Assembly (NCBI GenBank): GCA_026545225.1 | Contig: CM048845.1 | Coordinates: 124,980,533 to 125,044,532, forward strand | Direction of reading: 5' to 3' | DNA: 64,000 bases | Source: Cornus controversa | Lineage: Eukaryota; Streptophyta; Magnoliopsida; Cornales; Cornaceae | Shown here: positions 50,440 through 63,600 of the stretch, in pieces | Layout: the number at the start of each line of letters is the position of its first letter | Numbering within the stretch: position 1 is the first letter of the stretch | Program-made: the position numbers and the translations under genes | Notes under the pieces: generated by a model | The model's input: the letters and a program-made list of their open reading frames with translations, nothing else | What the model was told of the DNA's origin: nothing | Database searches by the model: none

Positions 50440-51130
50440 TTCGATCTCTTTTGACATTATCCCAAAAAAAATATATATATTACCCACAAAAAAATGACTA
50501 AAAAAATAGTTATATCTTTCTTTTTTGACTAGGCCTAAAAAACAAAAGTTATTTACGTTGAATAAATTATCTCTAAGGACCAAACAAAAGTACTAAAAAA
50601 ATATTATCTTTATTGAATAAATTATCTATTTTGACAGAAACGGGAAAAAAAAAGTTATCTAGAACCCCCCACACACACCAAAAATAAATAAAAAGTAGTA
50701 TATTACAAAAAAAAAAAAAGACTCAAAAATTGTTATATCTGTTTGAATAAATTCTCTTTTAACATAGTCTATCCCTCCCCACCTGCGCGCGCACATAAAT
50801 TGGATCATTTGACAAGACTCAGGAAAAAAAAGTTTTCCCTGTCTGTCGAATAAACTCTCTTCTTTGACAGCACCGAGGGAAAAAAGTTTGGTACGCAAAA
50901 AAAAAAAAAAAAAAAAATTGAGTTCTCTTGATTGAATAAATTAACTCTTAATTTTGATAGAACCAAAAAAAATAGCAAAAATAAAAAAATAGAGTACCCA
51001 TTATCTCTTTTTGACATGACTCCAAAAGTTATCTCTGTAAAATAAATTATCTCTTTTGACATTATAAAAAAAAAAAGTCTCCAAGAAAAAAGTTTTCTTT
51101 TGACCAGAACCCAAAAAAAAAAAAATTATT
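50440..51130 (+). repeat. Degenerate minisatellite, about 60-70 bp unit
   Basis: At least eight irregular units share a core TGAATAAATTATCTCTTTTGAC followed by an A-run and AGTTATCT or AGTTTTC. Units vary in A-run length and have drifted strongly. No coding potential. Confidence 0.75.
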
Positions 51131-51235
51131 TCCTAAATGAAGTAAAAATAAAATAAAAAGGGTTAAAATTATAGTATAAATAGTAGTTATGATATTATAA
51201 AATAAAAGATAAAGAATAAATGAAAGCAAAATGTA

Positions 51236-51447
51236 GGCCCTGTTTGGATTGGCTTTTGAAAAGCGGCTTTTGGCTTTTCAAGCTCAAAAGTCGTTTTGGA
51301 GAGTGTTTGGATTGATAAGGCGGAAGAATTTCGGAGTCCAAAAAGAGCGTTTAAAGGAAGCTGGGGGGTACCAGCTTCCTGATTTAGCTTCTGCTTCTCT
51401 TTTTCTTCTGCGTAAAAGTCGAAGCAAAAGCTCTGCCAAACAGGGTC
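51236..51447. mobile_element. 212 bp MITE with 3 bp target duplication
   Basis: Terminal inverted repeat GGCCCTGTTTGG on the left; the right end CCAAACAGGGTC is its near-perfect complement. Flanked by GTA on both sides (51233-51235, 51448-51450). The palindromic interior includes AAAGCGGCTTTTGGCTTTTC and TCGAAGCAAAAGCTC. A 3 bp duplication and these termini fit a PIF/Harbinger-like or related MITE. Confidence 0.7.
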
Positions 51448-51697
51448 GTACAAGGTACATCGAATTAAGCAGGAGAGAGAGACAGAAAAGAAGAAATATA
51501 AACATTAGTTATCAGATAAAAAGTAAAGAAATAAAAAAAAGAATGGTGCCAGTATATTGTTATTGTTGAATTTAGATTATTAAGAGGGTATTATCGGAAA
51601 TAAAATGAAAAGAAAAAAATTATTTTATTTTATAAGTGATAAGGTTTCTGATTTTTACAAAAAAATTGACTGAGAAACATAAACACTAGTATGAAAA

Positions 51698-51835
51698 TAT
51701 GTTTAATTGACGGTAAAAAACACCTGATTTTAGACTTTGAGAAGCTGCATCTTTTTTTAATCAATATGTTTAATTGACAGTAAAAAACACGTGTTTTTAG
51801 ACTTCGAAAAGATGCATCTTTTTTTAATCATGATC
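51698..51835. repeat. About 68 bp tandem duplication
   Basis: Two units share ATGTTTAATTGAC, GTAAAAAACAC, TTTTAGACTT and GCATCTTTTTTTAATCA. Confidence 0.85.
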
Positions 51836-51845
51836 TTTTGAAGAG

Positions 51846-53171
51846 TAAGGCCGTTTAGTAATCCTTTATGTTTAGTGTTTATTATTTATCAAAACAAATT
51901 TTTACGATAAACATGTTTGATAATTTTTGTTTTGTTTATAAATTGTCAAAACGTTTTTAAAACAACACTGTAACTAAGCCTTCAAATTATAAACACCAAA
52001 ATAACGTTTATTAAAAAAAAAAAAAATTTCTATTTTTTTATCTAAAATGGTGATTATATTATTTTAATTAAAAATTGAAACTAAAAGTGAGAAAATGAAA
52101 AGAAAAAACAATTATAAAAGACTGTTGTTTGATATAACAATAAAAATATTAGAATTATCAAGTGTGGATATAATTAAAGAGCATCAATTGCCTTGAGAAA
52201 AAAATTTTGGTACAATATGAATAATTACTAATATACTTGATAATAAGAAATAATAGTTACTTAGGGGCACCCATGCTAAAAAAAAAAAAATCTTATTTGA
52301 GGAAAAAAAAAAAGTCTCAATCATCTCCTTGTCAAAGAAATAAGAATGGTATTTTGTATTCATATCATTCATTCATTTTCAGTGTTGAAAGAAAAGTAGA
52401 AATAAAAAAAATGAAAAAGAAAGTAGTAACGTAAGAAGTTCAAGAGAAAGAGTATGCCCTCCAAATCCCTCTTCTCACTCCAAACAAATTGGATCGAACC
52501 GAACCGTTTACTACGATTCCGATTCCAAGCCTTGGAACCGAAACTAGAACCGTTGAATATATATATATATAAAACTCCGATAATGATTTTCTATTATATA
52601 TATATTTATAATAACATTTTGTTATGTAAAAAATTTTAAATAATGAAGTTATTATAACTATTATAAGGTTAAATACAACTCCTATAATAACCGAATTGAA
52701 CCAAACTCATTTATTTCGGTTTCAAAATTAAAGAATCGTTGAGAACAGTTCTGGTTTCGGTTCTCCCAATAACCGTAAAGAACCGAATCGTGTGCATCCC
52801 CCTACTTGTTAGGGCATTCTGAGTTGTGGATCATTCTATTTTTTCAGTATCATTTGCTGTGTAGATATATATGTAACCCAATATTATTTATTTCTTTTTT
52901 ATGCATATTTCTTGCTCTGTTATTGCATTATATATTTGTTGTAGCATAAACTTGACTTTTTATGCAGTTTATTGTGTTGATTTTAAAAAAAAAACAGTTT
53001 AAGATTAACAAACATGTGTTTTCTGATTATGATTTTTAAAATAAGCCAAACGTCTTTTCGTTATCAAACAACACTCATGTTTATGGATAAACAAAAACGT
53101 AACATAAACATTGTTTATATAAACACTTAAACAATAAACACTAAACATAAACGATTATCATACGGGCCCTA
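51846..53171. mobile_element. 1.3 kb inverted-repeat transposon with nested repeat
   Basis: The left end has TTTATGTTTAGTGTTTATTA after TAAGGCCGTTTAGTAATC; the right end reverse-complements to TTAGGGCCCGTATGATAATC followed by TTTATGTTTAGTGTTTATT. A GAACCG-rich repeat (52480-52806) lies inside. No transposase ORF. Confidence 0.65.
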
Positions 53172-53915
53172 AGTGGGTTTTTTTATTTTTATTATTGAAT
53201 TTTCGTGGCCCCTTTTCATCTCCTTTATTTCTAATAAAATGCACGAGATACTGGGGTTGTTTGGAAAAACTGTCGGATTTTATTTTTTGATTTCAGAAAA
53301 ATGAAATTTGGAAACCTGCTGTGCTGTCATTTATGTTAAAAGCATAATTTTTTTGGTAATATTATCTAATGTCAAAATTTTAAAAACTGAAATATAAAAA
53401 TATGTTTAGTAACCCAATATAATTTTTTTTTTTAAAAAGGTAGTAGTATCTTTGGTTATAAAACTAATAGGGTATTTGGTATTTCTGTGGACTAAATATG
53501 AGGTGTTGTGAAGGAACATGATTGCCAGCAAGATGAGAGAAAAGGAAGCAGTTGGATCACTGAAGCCATTGCCTTTCCAACAAGGCCAAGTATCTCAAAA
53601 AAGATTTTGGTTTTTCACTGTCCTCTGAAACACAATACATCCCACCACCAAAAACATCCATGCCAAAAGAGAGAACCCAAGTCTAGACCTATTTAAGGAG
53701 TTTATAGCGAATTTAGCCTAGATTTGATTTCAACAAGATCCAAATCAAATCTATATATATATATATGAAACAACAAATTTTCTTTCACAGTCATATATTA
53801 TGAAATTGTTTTCCATTGAAACAAGGAACCGCAACTAACAAATTTGTATAGAATTGCAACTGTATAGCTTTGTTCACCTAACATAAAAACATTTGGGAGT
53901 ACAGTGAATTGCAAT
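53172..53915. other. Gap before the GRAM pseudogene
   Basis: AT-rich. The short ORF at 53508-53696 (begins MKEHDCQQDERKG) resembles no family I know. No clear repeat. Confidence 0.4.
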
Positions 53916-54470
53916 TCAATGGGCTTGAGAGATTGCCTGCTGAAGTTATTTGAATGTTTTCTGATAATTTAGGAATCCCATAAACCAGAAATCAAAGTTA
54001 TCCACAGTAACTATTTATATGTACTTGCACAATGGTTTCCTCACACTTCCACTTTCAATGGCTTTGTTGATCTTTGTTAGGGGGATTAGGACCTGCAAAA
54101 AGGGATATATATCAGTAATCAGTTGACTATCATATAGATGTTAGAAAATGAGTAGAAAAATATAGATTCAAACAATGAATACCTTGTAATGAATTCTAAT
54201 TAACTCCCCATTTGGAGAAGAAAGTTGGATTGATTTCTCACTGCAAAAGGCAATCTTGTCTGTGGAGATGAAAAGGATGCCTGCTATAGGACCTTCTGTT
54301 GTTGATAAATAGCATTGGGAAGCCTTCAACAGCTTCTCTCCTTCTCTAACACTAAAATATAGAAATCTCCTTTCCTTCCTTCCAACTAGACAAGAAAAGG
54401 TGTTACTCCATCCATCATTTATGCTATGCCCTCCAAACTCATCTTTTACCAAATTGAAATGAAAAGTTTT
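53916..54470 (-). pseudogene. GEM-like (GRAM domain, ABA-responsive) pseudogene
   Basis: Two remaining exons, 54470-54183 (5' limit uncertain) and 54092-53916. The first contains FSVREGEKLLKASQCYLSTT, GPIAGILFISTDKIAFCSEK and SPNGELIRIHYK, then an intact GT donor. The second begins VLIPLTKI after an AG acceptor, then has TAA at 54015-54017 in place of the usual Glu after KYI. It continues IVTVDNFDFWFMGFLNYQKT and has a second TAA at 53946-53948 before LQQAISQAH and a final TGA. The family is plant GRAM-domain proteins of the GEM/FIP1 type. The upstream exons were not found. Two stops within an otherwise well-kept frame argue for recent inactivation. Confidence 0.85.
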
Positions 54471-55867
54471 GCGAAGTCCCAGAAAACTAGAAAACTACAG
54501 CTTGCGGGAAAGGAATTCACTAATGTTGGCTTATTAATGCAACAATGTGGTTATTTCCACAAAGCAGCGACAAGGAAAGCTAAGTCCCAATTTTTGAGAT
54601 AAGCAATCAAACAAACTCAAAATATTTAAGGCAATTGAGACAGCCATACAAAATGTAAAAACTTCAAAGATGCACATTGGAAAAGTTAAATTTCTCTTGT
54701 TACAAAAATCAAAAAACAAAAGAACATTCTGGAAAAATTATTTGCTAGTGTGATCTATAACATACAAATTTCGCTAATTCCAAATTTCGCAGACCGACTC
54801 TAATTTCCTCATATACCAGACTTGGATGCTATATAGATATGATAAAAATGACACCAACTAGATTATATAACCATATACATCCATCTGCTATAATAACCAT
54901 ATACATCCATCTGAATACCAAATACATAAAACAGAGTACAAAAAACAAGAAAAGTTTGTTGCTTATAACTTTTATAACCCTTTAGTCAAGTGGTGGACCA
55001 AACAAGAAAGAGCCGACATGATGGACTAGAAGGAACCATTTCTTAAACAAAATATTACCTTGTGCACAGTGGCCAAAAATCTTGATACATACTGGCTAAA
55101 ATTCAAACCAAGCCATATGCATAAGCACTGAAGCCAAAAATCTTGCATGTTTTTGTTTTTTGGGTTCAGACACAAAAACCCAAACCATATGCATAAGCAA
55201 AGAAGAACTATACCATATTTTATATATAAAACTTCATATGAAATCAGCTGGTATAAAAGAGCAAGTTCAGGAAGATGAACAGAGAGATGAAGATAGAGAG
55301 AGAGATAACCGAGTAGTGACCTTGATTCACGAAGATAAAGAGAGGAAGAAGATCGAGCGAAGTTGGTTGGAGCCCTACTGCTGCTGCGGCGGAGTGAAGA
55401 GATGAGATATCCCTAATACATATGCAACGATTGTGGCTCAAATTGGGACTGTTATAAATGATTGGGCTAGTTCGTATGTTTTAAGTTGCACTGTAGCGGA
55501 GCACTGGAATCAAAATTTGAAAGTCACAAATAATTGCTTTCAAAATATGTCTTATAAATATCAAAATTATACTCTAACATTGAATTTTAAAAATAAAAAT
55601 CTGTAACCAAACCTATTTTCTAATATATTTTTTTGTTTTTAATCTAAAGGCAGTGTAACAATTTCCTAAATCCAAAAGTAGAAACATGTTTCAGATATTT
55701 GTCGCACGTGTCACAACTTGGATGGTTGAAACCTCTATTTTCAAGTAGCATCTCAGTGCCAAATGAGTGATATCACTCACCATCAATCGTCATTGAATAC
55801 CCCATAGCCGCCAAATACACACGCTGAACAACTCTCTCTCGTTGCTGTTCAATTCTAGCGGCGGCTA
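54471..55867. other. Region between the GRAM pseudogene and the AK-HSDH gene
   Basis: Contains a short duplication (CCATATACATCCATCTG twice, 54870-54915). A minus-strand CT-rich block (55250-55440) looks like a 5' leader and may belong to the pseudogene's lost first exon. 55780-55867 is the probable AK-HSDH leader. Confidence 0.4.
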
Positions 55868-58800
55868 ATGGCTCTCTCTTCGTCGATCTCGCTGTCTTCT
55901 TCATACAGCCTCTCGCCGAACACATTGTCACGCGATGTCGATACGAAGAAGACAATCGGTCCATCAACACTCTCGCTTCTCCACCGCTCTCCGATCTGCA
56001 AGTAAAATCTTTCTCTTTCTTTTTTCTCTCATATTTTACTTTCCGTTTTGGTTTCCGAGAAATCAGACGGAAACAGAAGAAAGAACGAATCATTTGTTTC
56101 GTGTCGTTCCGGTTTCTTTAAAAGATGAGTTAATACAGTTATTTTATTCGTTAAATTGAGTTGATACACTAAACTGCGCAAATTGCCGGGTGGAGAATTT
56201 AATTATCTATACACGCTCCCAAATAACAGGCAAATAATTTAAGATTCGTAGTTTGAATTTATTTTATCTTCGTGCATTGTCTGGGCAACCAAAGGGAGCC
56301 AAGGTTCTTTCGTTGCTTTAATGTTGTTCAGTTGGTTTACTAACAACTTTGAATTGTTTTATCATCTTAGGTTTAGGGTTTTTACTAGTCGTTTTTTGAT
56401 CTCTTTTATTAATTTTTTATTTTAATTTATTTATGTATTTGCATCTGATGACGGTACTTAACACAAAATCTGCATAAACTGTGGGGTGATTTAACTTAAT
56501 AGGTAACTTTGATGGTAATCAACACAAAGTTCTTTATTGCTGGCCACACTTGTCTGTGTAGGTTTTTATTATAGGTTGTCTGTTTCAATAACTAGTCACT
56601 AGATTTTGGGCTTTTGTTGCATGTTCTTTTAATGAGCATTTCCTGCAACATTGGAAATTCCCTAAATTAAGTCATCTAAAATAAGGATGTTGAGATGAAT
56701 GTGTGGCGGCAGAAACATATACTTGTCAAATCTATGCATTTTGAAACAAATGGGACTTTGGGTATAGCACTAACAGTTTATACAAGTTTGAGAGTTTGCT
56801 TAGATTGGTTTAAGTGTTTGAGAAAGGCCACTGAATATGCCTTAATCATGTTAGGATGTTTCAAGTACAAGAGAAGATCAATGAATCATGAGTTGCAGTT
56901 AGATCAGGTCCTATATATACTATTGCAATAATGGATTTTTTAGAGTGGAAAAGCAAGATGGAATTCATGTAGCAGATTCAAATACTTGAGTCATATGCAA
57001 GTCTAAACAGGGAAAAAGATGAATTTTGTTGTGTTGGGGGTACTGCAGATTTATAAACAAAGTTCACAGTTCTGAATGTTTAAGTAGGATACAGGGACAG
57101 GGTATGATAAAATGGTAGAATAAATTACCCCGTTTCAAATAACTAGTAATGACTTCCCCAGCTCAACTGTTGGTCTTGTCAAAATTACTCCCTGCATTAT
57201 TGACTTAAGTGGCTTCTTTCTCAATACAATTGCTGCAAGGATTGCTAAAAATTGAGCTGTCTCTTATCGGTTATCATTAATAAAATTTTTTTAGCTGTAT
57301 TTGATTATAGAAGTATGATGTGATTTTGTCACTACTATAGGAAAGAAGGAAACGAAAAAGAATGCAAGCTTATGAATGTTGGGTGACACATTAAATGCTT
57401 CAGAGAATCAGAAAGAAACATGAATTTATTTGTTGATTTTAATTTCTTGCACAATTTGCTTATTCTTGGAGTGTATCAATTTGCCAATACAATCAACATA
57501 AGGTTGTCTAAATGATGAAATGGTTCACAATTATCAGTACATTAAGACATTCAACATAAGGTTGTCCAATTTCTTGTGCAATTCTGCCTTTGAAGAACCT
57601 CTACGGAAAGCTGGGCCAGCAAAATAGACAAATTCATTCCTTCTGCCCTCTTTCGAGTCGAGATTAGTTCGGGTTTTCAATAATAATGAAAATTATGGAA
57701 TGTATGCACCTTTCACAGGTGGTTCGATTTACCCAAGCGCAGGGAAAGTTGAATATGAAATCTGTGGAACTGAGGCCCAAGGGTGATAGATTCTTTTGTG
57801 AAATGGAATTAACTAGCCATTAGAAAAAATTGACGTGATGACAAATTTGCCCTTCCTCTTGATTGAAAAGTTGAATTCGGCCTTCAACTAGGTCAAATGA
57901 CCTTGATAACCTTAAATTGCAATTTGAAAGGACACCCTTGCCCTCTATACTAATTGTAATTAGTACTAAATCCTGTTTGTACATATATATGTTTGATGGT
58001 TAGATTGCCAATAAATCATATTGTCAAAGAGCTTTCATAAAGTTTTGAATGTCTTATCTTCTTGAGTGCTTGTATAGCTTTGAGCCTTGTTGTTCTCCCT
58101 ATTTTTGCTAGGATAGTTAGATAGGTGACATTGTTGAATTTGTATAATGATACCAGTGTTTTGTTACACGTCTTTGGATAGTTTCATGCAACTCTTCTCT
58201 TGCATACTTCTTTTTCAATGTTATCATTTGTTAAAAGACTACGTGGTGAGTCAATCATGTGCCACATCTTGGCCACATGGTACTAGCCCAACTCAACAAC
58301 TCAGCAAAGCCTTTTTCCAACTACTTGGGGTTGGCTTGACCACATGTTACTACTAGTGTTGCAGTTATTCAGTATATTTTATCTTCTATTCTGTTACAGA
58401 AAGTTACATAGACATGCATGAATGTGTAGATTCTGTTTTATGTGCGAATTTTGTTCCTGTGTTGTTTCAAGGGATTTGCTACAATGAATTATATGCTAGA
58501 CTGCAAAATTGCAAGATGGAAATCTTGGGATCAAGTGAATTTTCCCTTCGAATTTTCTACCTATATTTGAATGCACATTTTCGGATGTTTCTCAACTGCT
58601 AAAGAGGTTAGCTTTTGTTTTCTGTTTCAGAATGGGTTCTTTTTGTCAGTGGGGCAGAAGAGTGTCATCAAATATTCACACTTTTGCTTCAGTTACAGGT
58701 TCATTTTCTGCTCTCTATCAGTCTCAAATCATGTTTTGAAATTTGAAGTCATGTTCATAACATAAATCCCTCTTTACATACCTGCCTCATATTTATTGGC

Positions 58801-60633
58801 AGATGTTTCGCTGGATGAATCCCTAGAATCGGTTCAGCTTCTTAAAGGTGACACCTGGTCTGTCCATAAATTTGGTGGTACCTGTGTGGGCAGTTCCGAA
58901 AGAATCCGGAATGTTGCAGAAATAGTTGTTAATGATGACTCGGAAAGAAAGTTGGTTGTTGTATCTGCAATGTCAAAGGTGACAGATATGATGTATGATC
59001 TTATCTACAAGGCACAGTCACGGGATGATTCTTATATATCTGCACTGGATGCTGTTTTAGAAAAGCACAGGTTAACTGCGCTAGAATTACTTGATGGAGA
59101 TGATCTTGCTAGTTTCTTATCCCGGTTGCATCATGACATCAATAACCTGAAAGCTATGCTTCGTGCAATATATATAGGTATGACAATCTCTAAATATATA
59201 TCTATCTAATTTAGTTACACCGGGTCTAACTGTTGTTAGTCTTACTCACAAGTTTACTTTACAAGTTTTGGATGGTATCCAAAGAAGCATGGACACTTCT
59301 ATGGATGTATCATATCCATGTCGGGCACTTGTTAGACACTTCAAGGACATTCTTGTACATATATCTTTCATTGGCAAGTCCATTGTTAAACAAAATAAAA
59401 AAAATCATGATTTCGAACACTTAGACAACACATCCTGGACACATCACCTATGCATCCTAGATATCCTCAATGCAAGTCTTGTATAATACAAATACTTCTA
59501 AGAGTAGCGACGTGTGACAATCTGGAAAACAATTTGAACACACATCAAAGTGTGGAGACCTTTTTTCTTTTCTTGACATTATTCACATGCAGGGGCGGAA
59601 CCAGAAAGTGCTATTTATATAATTTTTGGGGGGCCAAATGTGAATTTTTATAAAATTTAGCACTTAAAGAGGAGGTACCTAGTGGAATTTTTTAAAATTT
59701 TGGAGGGGCCCTTGGTCCCTCTTAAGGTCTGCCCCTGTTCACATGGAGATTGTTAGAAATATAGAAAAATTATATTGATTTGAATTGTATTTATGAATAA
59801 TACATAAAGGCCTATTTATAGGCACATAATCTTGGAGACTAAGTAAACTTAAGAGACAAGAAACCTAGATGGTTTAGGAGAAGATATAATAGTAAACATA
59901 TATTCTAACAGCCTTCCTCAAACTCAAAGTAGGTTATACGAAGCTAACTTGAGTTTGGAGACAAAATTTGGAGTGTTGCTTAACAGAAGCGATTTGATGG
60001 TATGAGCAGATGTGGTAACCAACTGATAGCCAAACACACAACCTCCTCTTCTTTCTTCTCCTTTTTCCTAACAAGTGCCGACGAACAACAAAGATGTCAA
60101 CAGCAATGAAGGACGGGTGAGAACAAATTAGCCATACTTTCTGGCAATAGCAGATCTTGGAATTTTCAGATAAGACAAGATAACAATCATTTGATCCAGT
60201 CCAGAACAATCAACAAAAGAGCAATCGATTCACGGTGGCCAATGAAGAACTTGTCAAAGAAAAGTGCCATGGCATCTTGTGCCAAAAAAAAGGCCAAAAA
60301 ATCTCCGGAGAACAAAACTCTTGAAGAACAAATCGACGGACAACAACAGTCTCGTCGCAAAAAAGACAGAGTTACTTCATGGCTTACCGAGGACTGGTGA
60401 TGCTTGATGTGGAAGTTGGAGATGTCGCATGAAAAGGGTCGGAATCTAAGATTGGAGATGGAGAAGAGATTGTGTTGGAACCAACGAACTAATCGGAGGA
60501 TCGTTTCAACGGGACTAAACTCTTGTTGAAGCGATCGTCATCATTTGGGTTCGAATAGAATTTGGGATTGGAGAGTTTGGTGATGGAGCCGATGGCAAAA
60601 GCCATGAATAATATACCAAAACCACACACTGTT

Positions 60634-60688
<55 letters not shown>

Positions 60689-63600
60689 GATGGTTATCAG
60701 TGACCATTTTAGATGAACTAGTTGTGCTAACGTGTTATTGACTATACTACCTAATGAATCAAGTTTATTAATATAGGCGTTTGTCATTACTACTTGGACC
60801 ATTCTTGATGTCCTCCCAAATCAACTGTTGCTTTTGTTACTTTTTACAGAGAAGAAGGGGTAGATGGATGATGGCTATTATCATCCATCTAGTTGAACGA
60901 ATCATGCTGCTATCTACTATGCAACCTACTGAGTCAAGCATAATCACGTGTTCGTCTTAAACTGTGCACTTATTGAAAAACAAGAAAGCGTTATGGAACT
61001 GTTGAACTTGTCATCCTATCCTTTCAACAAGGCATTGCAGATGGCTTGTAATGATTGTAACAAGTTATTTTGTTTACTATCAGTAAGTCATGGACCAATT
61101 TACCTTAATGTCAGCCTTTTTTTTTTATATAAGATTTTCTATCCTCAGAAAGTATGTCTACTCTAAGTTCTGCCATACATTCCACTTGGTACATCGAGGC
61201 ATAGATTGCCAAGTTCGTTGGAGTCTTCCCTTAACCACCATCCCTCCAACCATGAGAATCCTCCATTTGTTGAGGCATAACCTACTGCACACCAAACAAA
61301 GCGAGCAACATGTGCATAGCTCACACCCCAACTTACAGGGAAATGGAAGGTTTTCAGTAAAATGTGTAGCAAGCCGGAGAGGGTATTCTTGATGACTTTT
61401 AGTTGATTTAGTTTGCCGTCCTTTAGGCTTTAATAATTATTGTATTTTCCATCTGGTAAATCTTGTCTTAAATCTCTATACCACTGGATCCGGAATTGAG
61501 GATGCCCAAAATTTTTCACGAAGAGGCAACACATCAAGTGGTAGAATGGTAAACCACTTTACAACCCAGTGGCCTGCTCAAATCATTAGGGTCCACCACC
61601 TACCCCGAGGAACATTCTTGTGCTTAGCCAATTTGATCCTTAATCCAATACTGCCTGAAAGCACATAAGAATGCAGCATTGGAACCTCAACTAGATCTTC
61701 TTAGCCCTATGGAAAATGATGGTATGATCAACAAAATGAGATATGAGTGTTCTAAGGTATTTCATCTTACTTTGCCTATCTCAAAGCCACTAAGTTATCT
61801 TCCCTCGATTTGCTAATCATCCTATTAAAGACCATCACCACAATGAACAGAATAGGAGAGGGGATGATCTTGTCTCAATTCTCAAACCCCTTGAGCTCAC
61901 AAATTAGCTGGTGTGCCATCATATGTTGTTTGATCCAGCTTCTCTACTTCTCTTCAAAACCTATCCGCTCCATGACATGGAGAAATTTTTTCCAATTAAC
62001 ATGATATATGCTTTCTTGATATCTAATATATGAATAAGAATTAACTCATTCATCAGCCACAAGCACCACAGCCATAATCTGACATTCCCCTGCATCGCAT
62101 TTCAAGAATCAGATACTAAAAATTTTCCATTTCCTTATTCGGCTGGATCACAAGAGTCTTATTTTACAGTCTATACACAACACCAACCAAACTGATAAGT
62201 TTGAAATTCTTCAGATACAACAACCCCCTTCTTTGGAATTAAGACATGAAATCTTCCCTGTCCCATCCAAGAATGCTGAAAAAGGCCAATGTCGCACCAT
62301 CTAGGCCAGGTTCCTTATTTTCTTTGCACTTTGAATCCTTCACAATTTCTTTTTCTTTGAATGATTTTTCCAACCATATTTTAACCTGGACAATTATCTA
62401 ATTAAAGCTCTTGCCTAAAGCTACTGAAACCATGGTTTGAAGACACTGTCACAGCTGTCGTTGCAAACGGGGATGCAATGTAATGGACATAGAGTTGTAT
62501 CATCCATAACATAATAGAATTGGATATCATCGTCATGAAACTTTCTCGACCTTGCACTCCATCATTTGTGATGACTCGACCAAGTCCCTAGGGACTTGGA
62601 AGAGACTCGCTGATTCCCTAGGGACCTGGTTTACTCTCATGTGATTCCAATTCCCTTCCAATATATCGATGAGTATCTGACTTGGACTCGGGAGTTGGCC
62701 GAGTCGGCTGATGCTCAGCTGTCATGCGAAGTAATGCAAGTGCAAATGTAAATGTAAAGTACATAGAACTTATTATATGTGCCTTAAAGCACGTGCCAGG
62801 GGGGAAAGACTCATTGAAGCCCTAATATCTTGGTCAAGTCATACATAAAGTAGACCAAATTCTCAAGAATCTAGAATATGATATTAATCATTATAGTTGG
62901 CCGTGGACCTGTTCTAAAAAATGTTGAATATTTTGAGTTGTTTTTCTTTTTATTGTTGTTCAGGAAAACCGGAGCCTCTTGTGCTGGTGATTTCATTTTT
63001 TTAATATGAATTATTTGATCCATGATTTTGCATGGAATGCTTTGGCAATATTGTCTTGTTTGCTGCAACTAACAGTTGTTGGCAAAAGATGATTCCTTCT
63101 TAAATCCTTATTTGTATTCCGTTCTGTAATTTTTCATCTATATAACATGAGATGTTTGTCAATTCTTTTTCTCCTTGTCCTTTAGGCTCTCTTTTCTGAA
63201 AAAGAATAATATTTCATATTATTTGGACTTACATGCTTAATCTATTGCAGCTGGTCATGCAACAGAATCGTTTACAGATTTTGTTGTAGGACATGGAGAA
63301 TTATGGTCGGCTCAGATGTTGTCATCTGTTGTCAGAAAGGTGGTGCTGCTGTTGATTGCTTTTTATTTTGAAGAACATATAACTGTTGTGACTTATCTAG
63401 TTATCTGGATTTGATTGTTTTTTCTGCTACAGAATGGGATGGATTGTAACTGGATGGACACGAGGGATGTCCTTATTGTAAATCCTTCTGGTTCTGATCA
63501 AGTTGATCCAGATTATATGGAATCAGAGAAAAGACTTGAGAATTGGTTCTCTAAAAATCCATCAAAGACAATCATTGCAACTGGTTTCATAGCTAGCACA

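Noticed and set aside
55160-55441. Charged ORF on the plus strand (EDEQRDEDRERDN) and its minus-strand partner
   Set aside because: Generated by GA-rich or CT-rich simple sequence typical of a 5' leader, not by a conserved protein.
59233-59486. Short ORFs with TSMDVSYPCRALVRHFKD in AK-HSDH intron 3
   Set aside because: Two overlapping frames with no domain; likely part of a non-coding dispersed repeat.
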